Origin: a beta proteobacterium AAP51
GTDB lineage: Bacteria; Pseudomonadota; Gammaproteobacteria; Burkholderiales; Burkholderiaceae_C
Length of the DNA stretch: 64,000 nucleotides
Reading direction: 5' to 3'
NCBI GenBank assembly: GCA_001295905.1
Contig: LJHT01000133.1
Coordinates: 40,614-104,613 of the forward strand
Shown here: one piece after another, positions 44,245-51,669 of the stretch
Layout of the letters: each line of letters starts with the position of its first letter
Position numbering within the stretch: position 1 is the first letter of the stretch
Program-made: the position numbers and the translations under genes
Notes under the pieces: model-generated
The model's database searches: none
Seen by the model: the letters and a program-made list of their open reading frames with translations, nothing else
Told to the model about the DNA's origin: nothing

Positions 44245-45739
44245 GCTACTCGTCAGACCCGAACGGGAAGCGGGCGAGTGGGCGCCGTCCTGGATCAGTC
44301 GAAGTCTGAAGGCCAACGGACTCACTTGCACCTACGAGCTGCCGCGCGGCGGCACAGAGCACTGGGCCTGGGCCGTGATGGATGCCGAAGTTCTCAAGCG
44401 GTGTGACATCTCGCTCATCGACAAGCACACCGCCAAGTTCTGCGGCCACACCCTGCCTGTGTCGGCGATTCGCCTGTTGAACCCGGGGATCTCAGCCTGT
44501 CCTGCCTGCATAAGGGGGCGGCGTGTGATTCCCGCGATTTGGTGCCTTCGCGAGTACACGGTCTGCCACATCCATCACCGGCCTCTCGTGAGTCGATGCG
44601 GCTCCTGCAGCCGTCCACTCAACATCGAGAGGCTCCTTGACGGTGAGTGCGCATGTGCGATTGACCCGATCGTCGAAGGTGCGAATCCAACCGCTACGTC
44701 AGTAGCCATTGAATGGGCTCAGTATGTTTGGCCAGCTGCCAAGCCTGAGTCTGCAGACTCCGGCGCGGCGCGCTTGGCGCACAGAATCCTGCTGGCTCGG
44801 CTATTGCTGGTGGTTGCGCGCAGTCGGCGAGGCAGGGACCTGAAGCTTCGAGCCTTTGCGCCGGCCGTCCATGCCGACTTGTGGTTGAAGCGCGAAGGGC
44901 TGATGACCGCCCTGCAGGGCGGAGAGATCCACCAGTTCTTGAGCGCTCTGGTTCATCCGGTGCATCGCAGGGCGGCAGCCCTCTTTATCCAGCGGACACT
45001 CGACCTTGAGCGAGCGCACCCCACGATCTTCTCGATGCTGCCATTGAAGGAGTGGCTGGAGACCGTGGCGCCGCATGGCCATATCGGTCCGGGTATTGGC
45101 GGCCTGACTTGCCTGTTGTACGCGGCGCGTCGGCCCGGCTTCGAACCACTTGGGACTGCCGCGCAACGACTTGGAATCCCGCGTCAAGCCGTGAAGACCG
45201 CGGTGGGGCCCGAGAATCTCCTGGAGCCTATTTCGTATGGCAATGGACGGAGATTGCAGCTGGTCCGAACGGAGGCGGTCGAGCGAGCGGCCAAGGCAAT
45301 GCAAGATCGAAGTTGCAGTTTGGCTAATCGCGAGGACAGCGCATGGCAGATCCCTCGAAAGGTCGCGCGCCAACTGGTGCTGTCCGGTTGGCTGCAAACA
45401 CCCGAGCCAGGGCAGGAATTCCGCAAACCGTCCAAGGAGGCTGTTAGGCAGATGCTTCTGAGGCTGCGCGCCTGTGCCCGCGGCGCGCCACCGACCGGGC
45501 AACGAACGATTGCACTGAGCAGCCCATACCTCTACAAGAACATCGTGTCGCTGGCGGTGGGAGAGTTGCTCTCCAAGGTCATCAGCGGGGCAGTGCCGCT
45601 CTACGCCTCCATACCTAGTCCTGACTTTGATGGATTGACGCTACCGCTGGAGGTACTTCCAAGTCTCTGGCGGTCGCGCCTCAAGCAGCAAGGGGAAGCG
45701 GTTTTGCCGAGCGCACAAGGGGAGCTCTTCCAGTGCTGA
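44237..45739 (+). CDS. tniQ: TniQ/TnsD-family target selector 1
   Basis: The product is 500 residues. An N-terminal TniQ domain with zinc-binding cysteines and histidines (SACPACIRG, then TVCHIHHRPLVSRCGSC and GECACA) precedes helical and HTH-like segments (GTAAQRLGIPRQAVKTAVG). TniQ/TnsD proteins choose the target, in TnsD's case by binding the 3' end of a conserved gene. The start is ATG 44237, overlapping the tnsC stop by 8 bases. With gyrB next to the left end of the region, recognition of gyrB by this protein or by the second TniQ is the simplest idea. Confidence 0.82.
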   Translation: MPRLLVRPEREAGEWAPSWISRSLKANGLTCTYELPRGGTEHWAWAVMDAEVLKRCDISLIDKHTAKFCGHTLPVSAIRLLNPGISACPACIRGRRVIPAIWCLREYTVCHIHHRPLVSRCGSCSRPLNIERLLDGECACAIDPIVEGANPTATSVAIEWAQYVWPAAKPESADSGAARLAHRILLARLLLVVARSRRGRDLKLRAFAPAVHADLWLKREGLMTALQGGEIHQFLSALVHPVHRRAAALFIQRTLDLERAHPTIFSMLPLKEWLETVAPHGHIGPGIGGLTCLLYAARRPGFEPLGTAAQRLGIPRQAVKTAVGPENLLEPISYGNGRRLQLVRTEAVERAAKAMQDRSCSLANREDSAWQIPRKVARQLVLSGWLQTPEPGQEFRKPSKEAVRQMLLRLRACARGAPPTGQRTIALSSPYLYKNIVSLAVGELLSKVISGAVPLYASIPSPDFDGLTLPLEVLPSLWRSRLKQQGEAVLPSAQGELFQC

Positions 45740-47544
45740 CGTCCTCAAGTGAGCAAGTCGGCGGCAGCGGACCAGGGCGCTTTAAGACAGGGATGCGAAG
45801 CGAGAACATCGCTGTGCGACCCGATGCTTCTTCCGCTCGAAGACTCCTCCCTCCCCCGGCACTCGAGAAGTCTGTGTTGCGTCAACTGCTGGTCAGGCCG
45901 ATCCAGCAGACCCAGGAGCAGGGCCCCGGGTACTGGCTGCGGACCGCGCACGACAACGGCCTGACAGACCCCTCCTGGTTGCTAGGAACGAACAAGCCGT
46001 ACACGCAACCGACGCTGCGGGTGTGCCCGCTGTGTCTGACCCAACATGAGCCGCTATGGTGCAAGACCTGGCTGGATCGGACGATGCCGATCTGCGCCGA
46101 TCATCAAGTCTGGCTGGTGGATCAATGTCATGCCTGCCAAAAGCCCCTCCGTTGGGGCCGTGTGCGGTTTCTGGCCTGCCGTTGTGGACAGGATCTGCGC
46201 GAGCTGCGTGCGCGAGAGTTGACACCTGACGTCAGGATAGCGCTGACTATGGAGAACGTGCCGTTGCACGTGCTGCTTTGGCTGGGTGCGTTCGAGCGAT
46301 ACGGGATGAACGACAAGCCCCTCAAAAAGGCATCGCGGCAGGTTCTGAGCGAGGTCATCGAGTTGGCCCAAACTGGTTCGACGGTGGTCTGTGACTGGCC
46401 GGCAGCCCTCTTTCAGACATTCGACCGCCAACGCGTTGACTCTCGCACAGCGAGTTCACTCGCATTGCTCAACGAGGCATTGCCAGGAATTGCGAAGCGC
46501 ATTGGCAAGATTCGCGACGCTGGCTGGCGGGCAAAGATCAATGGCGCGCTACGGGCCTACGTATTGGAAACCAGGCATACGTCGACGCCCCTCATCGGCC
46601 GTAACGTTCCGGGAAGCCATCCTCCGACTCTCGCGAGTTTGGCCAAAGGCGTTGGCGTTGGACCGATGCGTCTGGCAAGTGCTATCGACCAGATTCCTGA
46701 ATCTGGCGTGAGACACCGCCACACCGCCGGTGGTCGTTGCCGACGAGTGGCCTCGCCGGCCACCGCCGCCGCTGCACGTCGCGCACTGGATGACGAGATG
46801 GGCCTCAAGCCTGCCGCCAGACTGATTGGGTTCACCGTGACTCGGTTGCGTCGGCTGATTCAAGAAGGGAGGCTCAGTGCCCATCGCGGGCATGTAAGTC
46901 GCAGCGCACTCGAAGAGCTGCGAACGAGCCTTACGAAGAAGATCAGCACCGAGAGACTGCCAGCCGACTGCATCCCGTTCGATCGCGCCCTGCGCTACTG
47001 GATTCCGGTGGAACGTACAAGCCAACTGCTCGTGGCACTCCAGTCTGGTGAGCTCATGCTCTACGGTTCGCCGCACACAGGGGCAGCCATGCATGTCTTG
47101 GTGAGGGAGTCCCAGGTCCGCGCCTGGGTGTCGATGCAGCCGCCTGCCGACCGTGACTGGTTGACGATCCCGGAGTGCGCGCAGCGCCTCATGCTCAAGC
47201 AGGAAGTTGTCTACCACCTTGTTAACGTGGGAGTGATGCCGGCGGAGGTGATTCGAGCCGACCGCCGAAAGGCACGCGTCGTGAAGGTAGGTGCGCTTCG
47301 CTTCTTCGAGGACCACATTGAGTCACTGTCTCGAGCGGCAGTGAGGGCTGGTGTCGACCACCGACGGGGATTCGAATGGGCCCAGGCGAAAGGCATGGAG
47401 CTCGTTAGTGGTCCTCGCATCGACGGAGGCAGGCAGTACTTCGTACGTCGCGAAGTGCTGCTCGACGCCGAAGGCGCTCATCCGAGTAAGGAGCTTACCA
47501 AAGCAACCTCAGGCTCACCGAAAAGACCCGCGCATCTACGGTAA
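45733..47544 (+). CDS. TniQ/TnsD-family target selector 2
   Basis: The product is 603 residues. The start is GTG 45733, overlapping the first tniQ stop by 7 bases. The TniQ zinc domain is RVCPLCLTQHEPLWCKTWLDRTMPICADHQVWLVDQCHACQKPL and then ACRCGQDL. The C-terminal half has two or three helix-turn-helix-like units (LKPAARLIGFTVTRLRRLIQEGRLS; TIPECAQRLMLKQEVVYHLVNVGVMPAEV). The length and HTH-rich C-terminus suggest sequence-specific DNA binding as in TnsD. Two TniQ proteins in one operon suggest two targeting routes or a heteromeric selector. Confidence 0.8.
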   Translation: MLTSSSEQVGGSGPGRFKTGMRSENIAVRPDASSARRLLPPPALEKSVLRQLLVRPIQQTQEQGPGYWLRTAHDNGLTDPSWLLGTNKPYTQPTLRVCPLCLTQHEPLWCKTWLDRTMPICADHQVWLVDQCHACQKPLRWGRVRFLACRCGQDLRELRARELTPDVRIALTMENVPLHVLLWLGAFERYGMNDKPLKKASRQVLSEVIELAQTGSTVVCDWPAALFQTFDRQRVDSRTASSLALLNEALPGIAKRIGKIRDAGWRAKINGALRAYVLETRHTSTPLIGRNVPGSHPPTLASLAKGVGVGPMRLASAIDQIPESGVRHRHTAGGRCRRVASPATAAAARRALDDEMGLKPAARLIGFTVTRLRRLIQEGRLSAHRGHVSRSALEELRTSLTKKISTERLPADCIPFDRALRYWIPVERTSQLLVALQSGELMLYGSPHTGAAMHVLVRESQVRAWVSMQPPADRDWLTIPECAQRLMLKQEVVYHLVNVGVMPAEVIRADRRKARVVKVGALRFFEDHIESLSRAAVRAGVDHRRGFEWAQAKGMELVSGPRIDGGRQYFVRREVLLDAEGAHPSKELTKATSGSPKRPAHLR

Positions 47545-47731
47545 GGCACTCCAGCAAGCGGCCCATCTGTGTGTTCCACAGGCGCACCGTTTTGCCTCTA
47601 CTGGCAGAAGCGACGGTGCGGCCGTCGGCGCTCAAGGCCACCCTGCGGACCGAGCCTTCATGATCTTGGAGGGTGCGCAAGGCCTGCTCTGCATCGTCAT
47701 CTGAGATCCGCGCGGCGTTGCAAGGGACTCA
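47495..47731 (-). pseudogene. Remnant of a WD40-repeat protein gene
   Basis: The minus-strand frame reads DHEGSVRRVALSADGRTV and then ASASRGKTVRLWNTQMGRLLECL, a single textbook WD40 repeat. Upstream residues are SDDDAEQALRTLQ and then a stop. The frame runs into the tniQ2 3' end and stops after nonsense sequence. It is about 60-75 residues with no start and no further repeats, so it is a fragment of a larger beta-propeller protein, perhaps cut off when the transposon genes arrived. Confidence 0.55.
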
Positions 47732-48138
47732 AACACGCGCACAAAGGCCGTTCATGCGCCAGAACACGACGCGGCTGTTGATCAACTGGCCGATCCTGTA
47801 CGCGCTCCCCCTTGGCACATGCCGAACGGACCAATGCGACGACGACGATCTGCGCACGACATGCCCGTCATGGGTCATTCCCTCCGAACCGACGGCGATG
47901 CTGGCAGCAATTCTGACGTGCGCGGAAGCTTGATCGGCAAGGCAACGCGGAGGCGCGATTCTTCGCGGACACGGGGTTCTTGGCAGTGCAGTCATGGCCT
48001 TGAAGGTGGTGCAGGTGTCGAGTGCGAGATTGTCCGCGCTGTGTTGACACCTGCTTGGCTCACAGCGCGACCCGCAGCTACGTTTGCGGTGGCATGGCGT
48101 CAGGCCACTTCCACAGGCTTGCAGATCGGCGTACAGTA
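47732..48138. other. Gene-free stretch before the umuDC promoter
   Basis: No supported gene is present. A TTGACA-like hexamer (TTGACACC near 48043) is present but has no clear partner. Composition is mixed, as in other decayed gaps of this region. Confidence 0.4.
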
Positions 48139-48154
48139 CTGGACATGCATACAG
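48139..48154. promoter_or_regulatory. LexA (SOS) box upstream of the umuDC operon
   Basis: CTG-GACATGCATA-CAG matches the LexA consensus CTG-N10-CAG, and the flanks TA and T extend it (TACTG at 48137-48141). It lies about 120 bases before the small first gene of the umuDC operon, so damage-inducible expression is expected. Confidence 0.7.
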
Positions 48155-48274
48155 TCTTTGCGCGCCGCCGCTCATGGCCCTAGCGCGCCTGCTGCCCCGT
48201 CAACGCCGCCATCTAGCGGCCCAACTCTTTTCGTAGACCGGCGTCACTGGCCCGGTCTGCCGACCGCGCCTGCC

Positions 48275-48484
48275 ATGAACGCACCTCTACGTCCCGACGT
48301 CTTCATCCGCCCCGAGCCCAGCCCGCAGCTGGATTTGCCCCTTGCCGCACACGGCGTGCAGCGCCACGTGTGGGAGAGCCGCTTCGGCACCATGCTGGTC
48401 GAGGTGCGCAACGGGCAGATCTTCGTCAACGGCCGCCTGGTGGAGCCTGCGGAAGGGCAGGGGCCCACATCTGCCTTGGCTTGA
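48275..48484 (+). CDS. Small conserved-looking protein, first gene of the SOS operon
   Basis: The product is 69 residues from ATG 48275 (MNAPLRPDVFIRPEPSPQ). A predicted beta-rich segment is WESRFGTMLVEVRNGQIFVNGRLVEPA. No family is recognised. It lies downstream of the LexA box and 21 bases before umuD, with the same core-like codon use, so it is likely co-induced. No obvious ribosome site is seen, and a start further downstream is not available. It may modulate UmuDC, but this is only a guess from position. Confidence 0.5.
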   Translation: MNAPLRPDVFIRPEPSPQLDLPLAAHGVQRHVWESRFGTMLVEVRNGQIFVNGRLVEPAEGQGPTSALA

Positions 48485-48505
48485 CGCCCTCCCGGTTCTG
48501 CGCGG

Positions 48506-48964
48506 ATGAACACCGACGGCGTCACTGACGATCAGTTCCCTGATGGCGCGCGCGTGGGCGCTGATGCCGGAGCGGCTGCCACGCGCCCGCGCGAGCCCAC
48601 AGCCTCGTCGGGCTTCGGCTCGCCGGGCAGCGATTTCACGGTCCGGCGCATCGACCTCAATGACGCGCTGATCCGCCACCCCCAGGCCACCTTCGTGATG
48701 CGGGCTGCAGGTGATGCCATGGCTGGGGCCGGCGTGGGCAGCGGCGACGTGCTGCTGGTTGACCGCGCTGTCACGCCGCAGCACGGCCACCTGGTCATCG
48801 CCAGACTCAACGGCGAGTTGCTCTGTCGCCGCTTGGTGCGGCAGGGCGGCGTGATCGCGCTGGAGACCGCCGAGACACCCGCGCAGCGCGTTCTTTGCAA
48901 CGAGGCCCAGCCGCTGGAGGTGTGGGGCGTCGTCACCACCGTCATTCGCCAGCTGCTGACCTGA
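48506..48964 (+). CDS. umuD: UmuD-like protein lacking both catalytic residues
   Basis: The 152-residue LexA/UmuD-fold (S24) protein aligns with E. coli UmuD from SGFGSPGSDFTVRRIDLNDALIRHPQATF onward. The nucleophile motif SGDSM is replaced by AGDAM, so Ser60 corresponds to Ala71. The general-base Lys97 in GEFTVKKL corresponds to Arg108 in GELLCRRL. Autocleavage to UmuD' should therefore be impossible, although the cleavage-site region is kept. The N-terminal arm is about 10 residues longer. It lies 15 bases before umuC. A structural or inhibitory role is possible. Confidence 0.85.
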   Translation: MNTDGVTDDQFPDGARVGADAGAAATRPREPTASSGFGSPGSDFTVRRIDLNDALIRHPQATFVMRAAGDAMAGAGVGSGDVLLVDRAVTPQHGHLVIARLNGELLCRRLVRQGGVIALETAETPAQRVLCNEAQPLEVWGVVTTVIRQLLT

Positions 48965-48979
48965 ACCCTGGGCCACCGC

Positions 48980-50326
48980 ATGTTCGCCCTGGTCGACGTC
49001 AACAACATGTACTGCTCGGTGGAACGGGTGTTCAACCCGCGCCTGGAAGGGCGGCCGCTGGTGGTGCTGAGCTCCAACGACGGCGCCTGCATCGCCCGGT
49101 CGAACGAGGCCAAGGAGCTGGGCGTTCAGATGGCGCAACCCTGGTTCCAGGTGCGCCACCTGCAGAAGAGCCACGGCCTCATCGCGCTGTCGGCGAACTT
49201 CGAGCTGTACTCCGACATGTCGGCACGCATGATGGCCATCGCTTCGCGCTACTCGCCAAACGTGGTGCCTTACTCCATCGACGAAGCCTTCATCGATTTC
49301 AGCGGCATCCCGGGTGACCTCACGGCGGCCTCGAAACACCTGCGCGCCGCGGTGCTGCAAGAGCTGGGGCTGCCCACCTCGGTGGGCCTGGCACCGACCA
49401 AGACCTTGGCCAAGCTCGCGAACCACATCGCCAAGACCTGCGACCGCAAGCCGGGGCACTACCCGTCAGACCTCTCGCGCCGCCTGGCCCAGGTGTGCAA
49501 CACCGCCGAGCTGAGCGCCGCCGAACTCGAGGCCCTGATGACCGCCACCGAGGTGGGCGATGTCTGGGGCGTGGGCCGCAAGATCGCCGCGCAGCTGAAC
49601 GCCGGCGGCGTGCACAGCGTGCTCGACCTCGTGCGCACCGACGTGGCCACGCTGCGGCGCCAGTTCAGCGTGGTCTTCGAAAAGACGGTGCTGGAGCTGC
49701 GCGGCACAGCCTGCATGGGCGTGGAAGAGGCGCCGGCGGCCAAGCAGCAAATCCTGGTGTCGCGGTCCTTCGGCAAGGCCGTGACGCAGCTCGACGGCAT
49801 CGTCGAGGCGGTCAGCGAGTTCGCCTCGCGGGCCGCTGAGAAGCTGCGGCTGCAGGGCTCGGTGGCCGGCGCGATCCAGGTCTTCATACGCACCAGCCCG
49901 TTCCGCGAGAACGATCGCCAGCACAGCCCCAGCGTGACGGTACCGATACAGCCCACGGCCGACAGCCGCAAGATCGTGGGCGCGGCCTGTGAAGCGGCGC
50001 GTTCGATGTTCCGGCCGGGCTTCAACTGCGCCAAGGCAGGTGTGATGCTGATGGACCTGCAGCAAGCCTCGGCGCTTGGCGATCAGGGTGAGTTGGACCT
50101 GTTCGGTAGCGATGAACCTGCGGTCAGTAACCTGCCTGACCGCAGCGCGCTGATGCATGCCATGGACACCTTGAACCGCCGGTTCGGACGCGGCGCAGTA
50201 CGTATCGGCAGCACGACGGCAGCAAAGGCTAATGACGCTGGTACGACGTCATGGGCAGTACGGCAGGACCGCAGAACACCGAGATACACCACGCGCTGGG
50301 ACGAAATGCCGGTGTTGCGGGGTTAG
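48980..50326 (+). CDS. umuC: UmuC, Y-family DNA polymerase V catalytic subunit
   Basis: The product is 448 residues. Palm motifs are FALVDVNNMYCSVERVFNP with the first catalytic Asp, SSNDGACIARSNEAKELG, and VPYSIDEAFIDFSG with the second acidic pair. A helix-hairpin-helix thumb (VGDVWGVGRKIAAQLNAGG) and the little-finger domain (LVSRSFGKAV) follow. It performs error-prone synthesis past DNA lesions. It appears intact and follows a UmuD that cannot self-cleave. Expression is presumably from the LexA-controlled promoter upstream. Confidence 0.93.
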   Translation: MFALVDVNNMYCSVERVFNPRLEGRPLVVLSSNDGACIARSNEAKELGVQMAQPWFQVRHLQKSHGLIALSANFELYSDMSARMMAIASRYSPNVVPYSIDEAFIDFSGIPGDLTAASKHLRAAVLQELGLPTSVGLAPTKTLAKLANHIAKTCDRKPGHYPSDLSRRLAQVCNTAELSAAELEALMTATEVGDVWGVGRKIAAQLNAGGVHSVLDLVRTDVATLRRQFSVVFEKTVLELRGTACMGVEEAPAAKQQILVSRSFGKAVTQLDGIVEAVSEFASRAAEKLRLQGSVAGAIQVFIRTSPFRENDRQHSPSVTVPIQPTADSRKIVGAACEAARSMFRPGFNCAKAGVMLMDLQQASALGDQGELDLFGSDEPAVSNLPDRSALMHAMDTLNRRFGRGAVRIGSTTAAKANDAGTTSWAVRQDRRTPRYTTRWDEMPVLRG

Positions 50327-50486
50327 GTTCTTGCTCTCTCGACTTACCTCAGCCATCAAGTAGGAGGTTGAGTAAGTGAGGGCTGGAAGCAACGAACAAC
50401 GCTGCCCTTGGTCGAACAGTAGTGATTGCATCGGGACGAAAGCCGTATCCTCACGGCTTCATCCCTCATTTGATGTATTCACCCAC

Positions 50487-50873
50487 ATGGCAACCAAGAA
50501 ACTCGGCTCCTCACTTCAGTCCATCAACGCACAGATCGCCGCATTGCAGGCCAAGGCTGAAGCCATTCGGAAACAGGAAGTGGGCGAGGTGGTGGCCAAG
50601 ATCAAGGACGCCATTGCGCACTACGGCCTGACCGCGGCTGATCTGGGCCTGTCGGCTCCGGGCCCCAAAGTATCGAAGGCGCCTAAGGCCGCCAAGCCTG
50701 GGCGCAAACCGGGCCGCAAGCCGGGCGCCAAGACCGCTGGGAAGCCGGCACGCGCTGCGAAGTACACGGACGGTCAGGGCCGCACATGGAGCGGCATAGG
50801 CAAGCGGCCCGATTGGTTCAAGGCTGCGCTGGCTGCAGGAAAGACAGCAGACGAACTGCTAGTCAAGGCTTGA
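50487..50873 (+). CDS. H-NS family nucleoid protein
   Basis: The product is 128 residues from ATG 50487. An N-terminal helical oligomerisation region (residues 5-45; SLQSINAQIAALQAKAEAIRKQEV) is followed by a Lys/Arg/Pro linker with repeated GRKPGRK blocks. The C-terminal DNA-binding domain is YTDGQGRTWSGIGKRPDWFKAALAAGK, containing the W-x-G-x-G core. Such proteins silence AT-richer foreign DNA, and one carried by an island may silence the island or the host. It stands alone, with 160 bases between it and umuC. Confidence 0.88.
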   Translation: MATKKLGSSLQSINAQIAALQAKAEAIRKQEVGEVVAKIKDAIAHYGLTAADLGLSAPGPKVSKAPKAAKPGRKPGRKPGAKTAGKPARAAKYTDGQGRTWSGIGKRPDWFKAALAAGKTADELLVKA

Positions 50874-51669
50874 AGGATAGGCTTGACGATCGGTGACGGT
50901 GAGACTCGGCCATCATCGTACGCCGATGGCCTTGACGCAGCGCAGTAGCCGTCAAGCGCAGCGTACGGGGCGCCCATGAGCACAACCGTGCGAGCCATAG
51001 GTCCATACGGATCAAGCGATTTCCTACCAATGCACAGGGAAGCCGTCGCGTGGCAGCAGGGTAATGCTCGTGGTTGGCTGGTCCTGATCGGGAACGCCAT
51101 GGGCTGGCATGGCTGACGGCTTTCCGCTGGCAGAGTCGCTGCCGCCCAGTCCGGCAAGGCTGGACCCAACTAAGGATGGACGCTAGGGCAAGCCCTCTTC
51201 CGGATGAATGACGGGAGCAGACTGAGGCTGTGTGAAATCCCGGCTAACGCGCAATTTTCGGTGTCATTGAACCCCTCCGCGATGCCGATCGTCGATCCTG
51301 GACCGATCTGGAAGGTCCACTTTGCGCACGACCACGCGAGGACCGAGTTTTCACACGGCCTCGACTGATTCCAGTGGGTCGCCGAGGTCGATCCGATCGG
51401 TTGTTCGAACCGATAGGTGACCTTCGACGTTCGCTAGTTCGACCGGCGGCTTTCTTGCCGGCAGCCGTCACCCGGGCGCGGCGCCTCTGGCCAGATCCTC
51501 GATGACTGCTTGCACCGGAGGCTGCGGGTGGCCTTCGACCCCGAGCGGACATGGGCCGTTTCTAACTTCCTGTCGCAGAGCAGCCACCAGCGATCAGACC
51601 TGCCGCCAAGAAGCGACTGATCGGGCCGACAGCGCGCTTGACCATTTGGTGCCTGAGCATCGCAGAGAC
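50874..51669. other. Gene-free stretch with IS-like inverted repeats
   Basis: There are 796 bases without a supported gene. It holds a pair of about 20-base inverted repeats (51224-51243 and 51343-51362) described separately. The sequence to the right is GC-rich and has no frame with family similarity. Confidence 0.45.
51224..51362. repeat. 139-bp element bounded by inverted repeats (MITE or IS remnant)
   Basis: GAGGCTGTGTGAAATCCCGG at 51224-51243 and the complement of 51343-51362 (GAGGCCGTGTGAAAACTCGG) match at 17 of 20 positions. The termini resemble the ends of several insertion-sequence families. No transposase is inside, so it is a deletion remnant or a miniature element. Confidence 0.5.

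Noticed and set aside
40601..47544. CRISPR-associated transposon (CAST)
   Set aside because: No cas gene, crRNA repeat or guide-like array is visible. Two TniQ proteins with HTH-rich C-termini favour protein-guided targeting.
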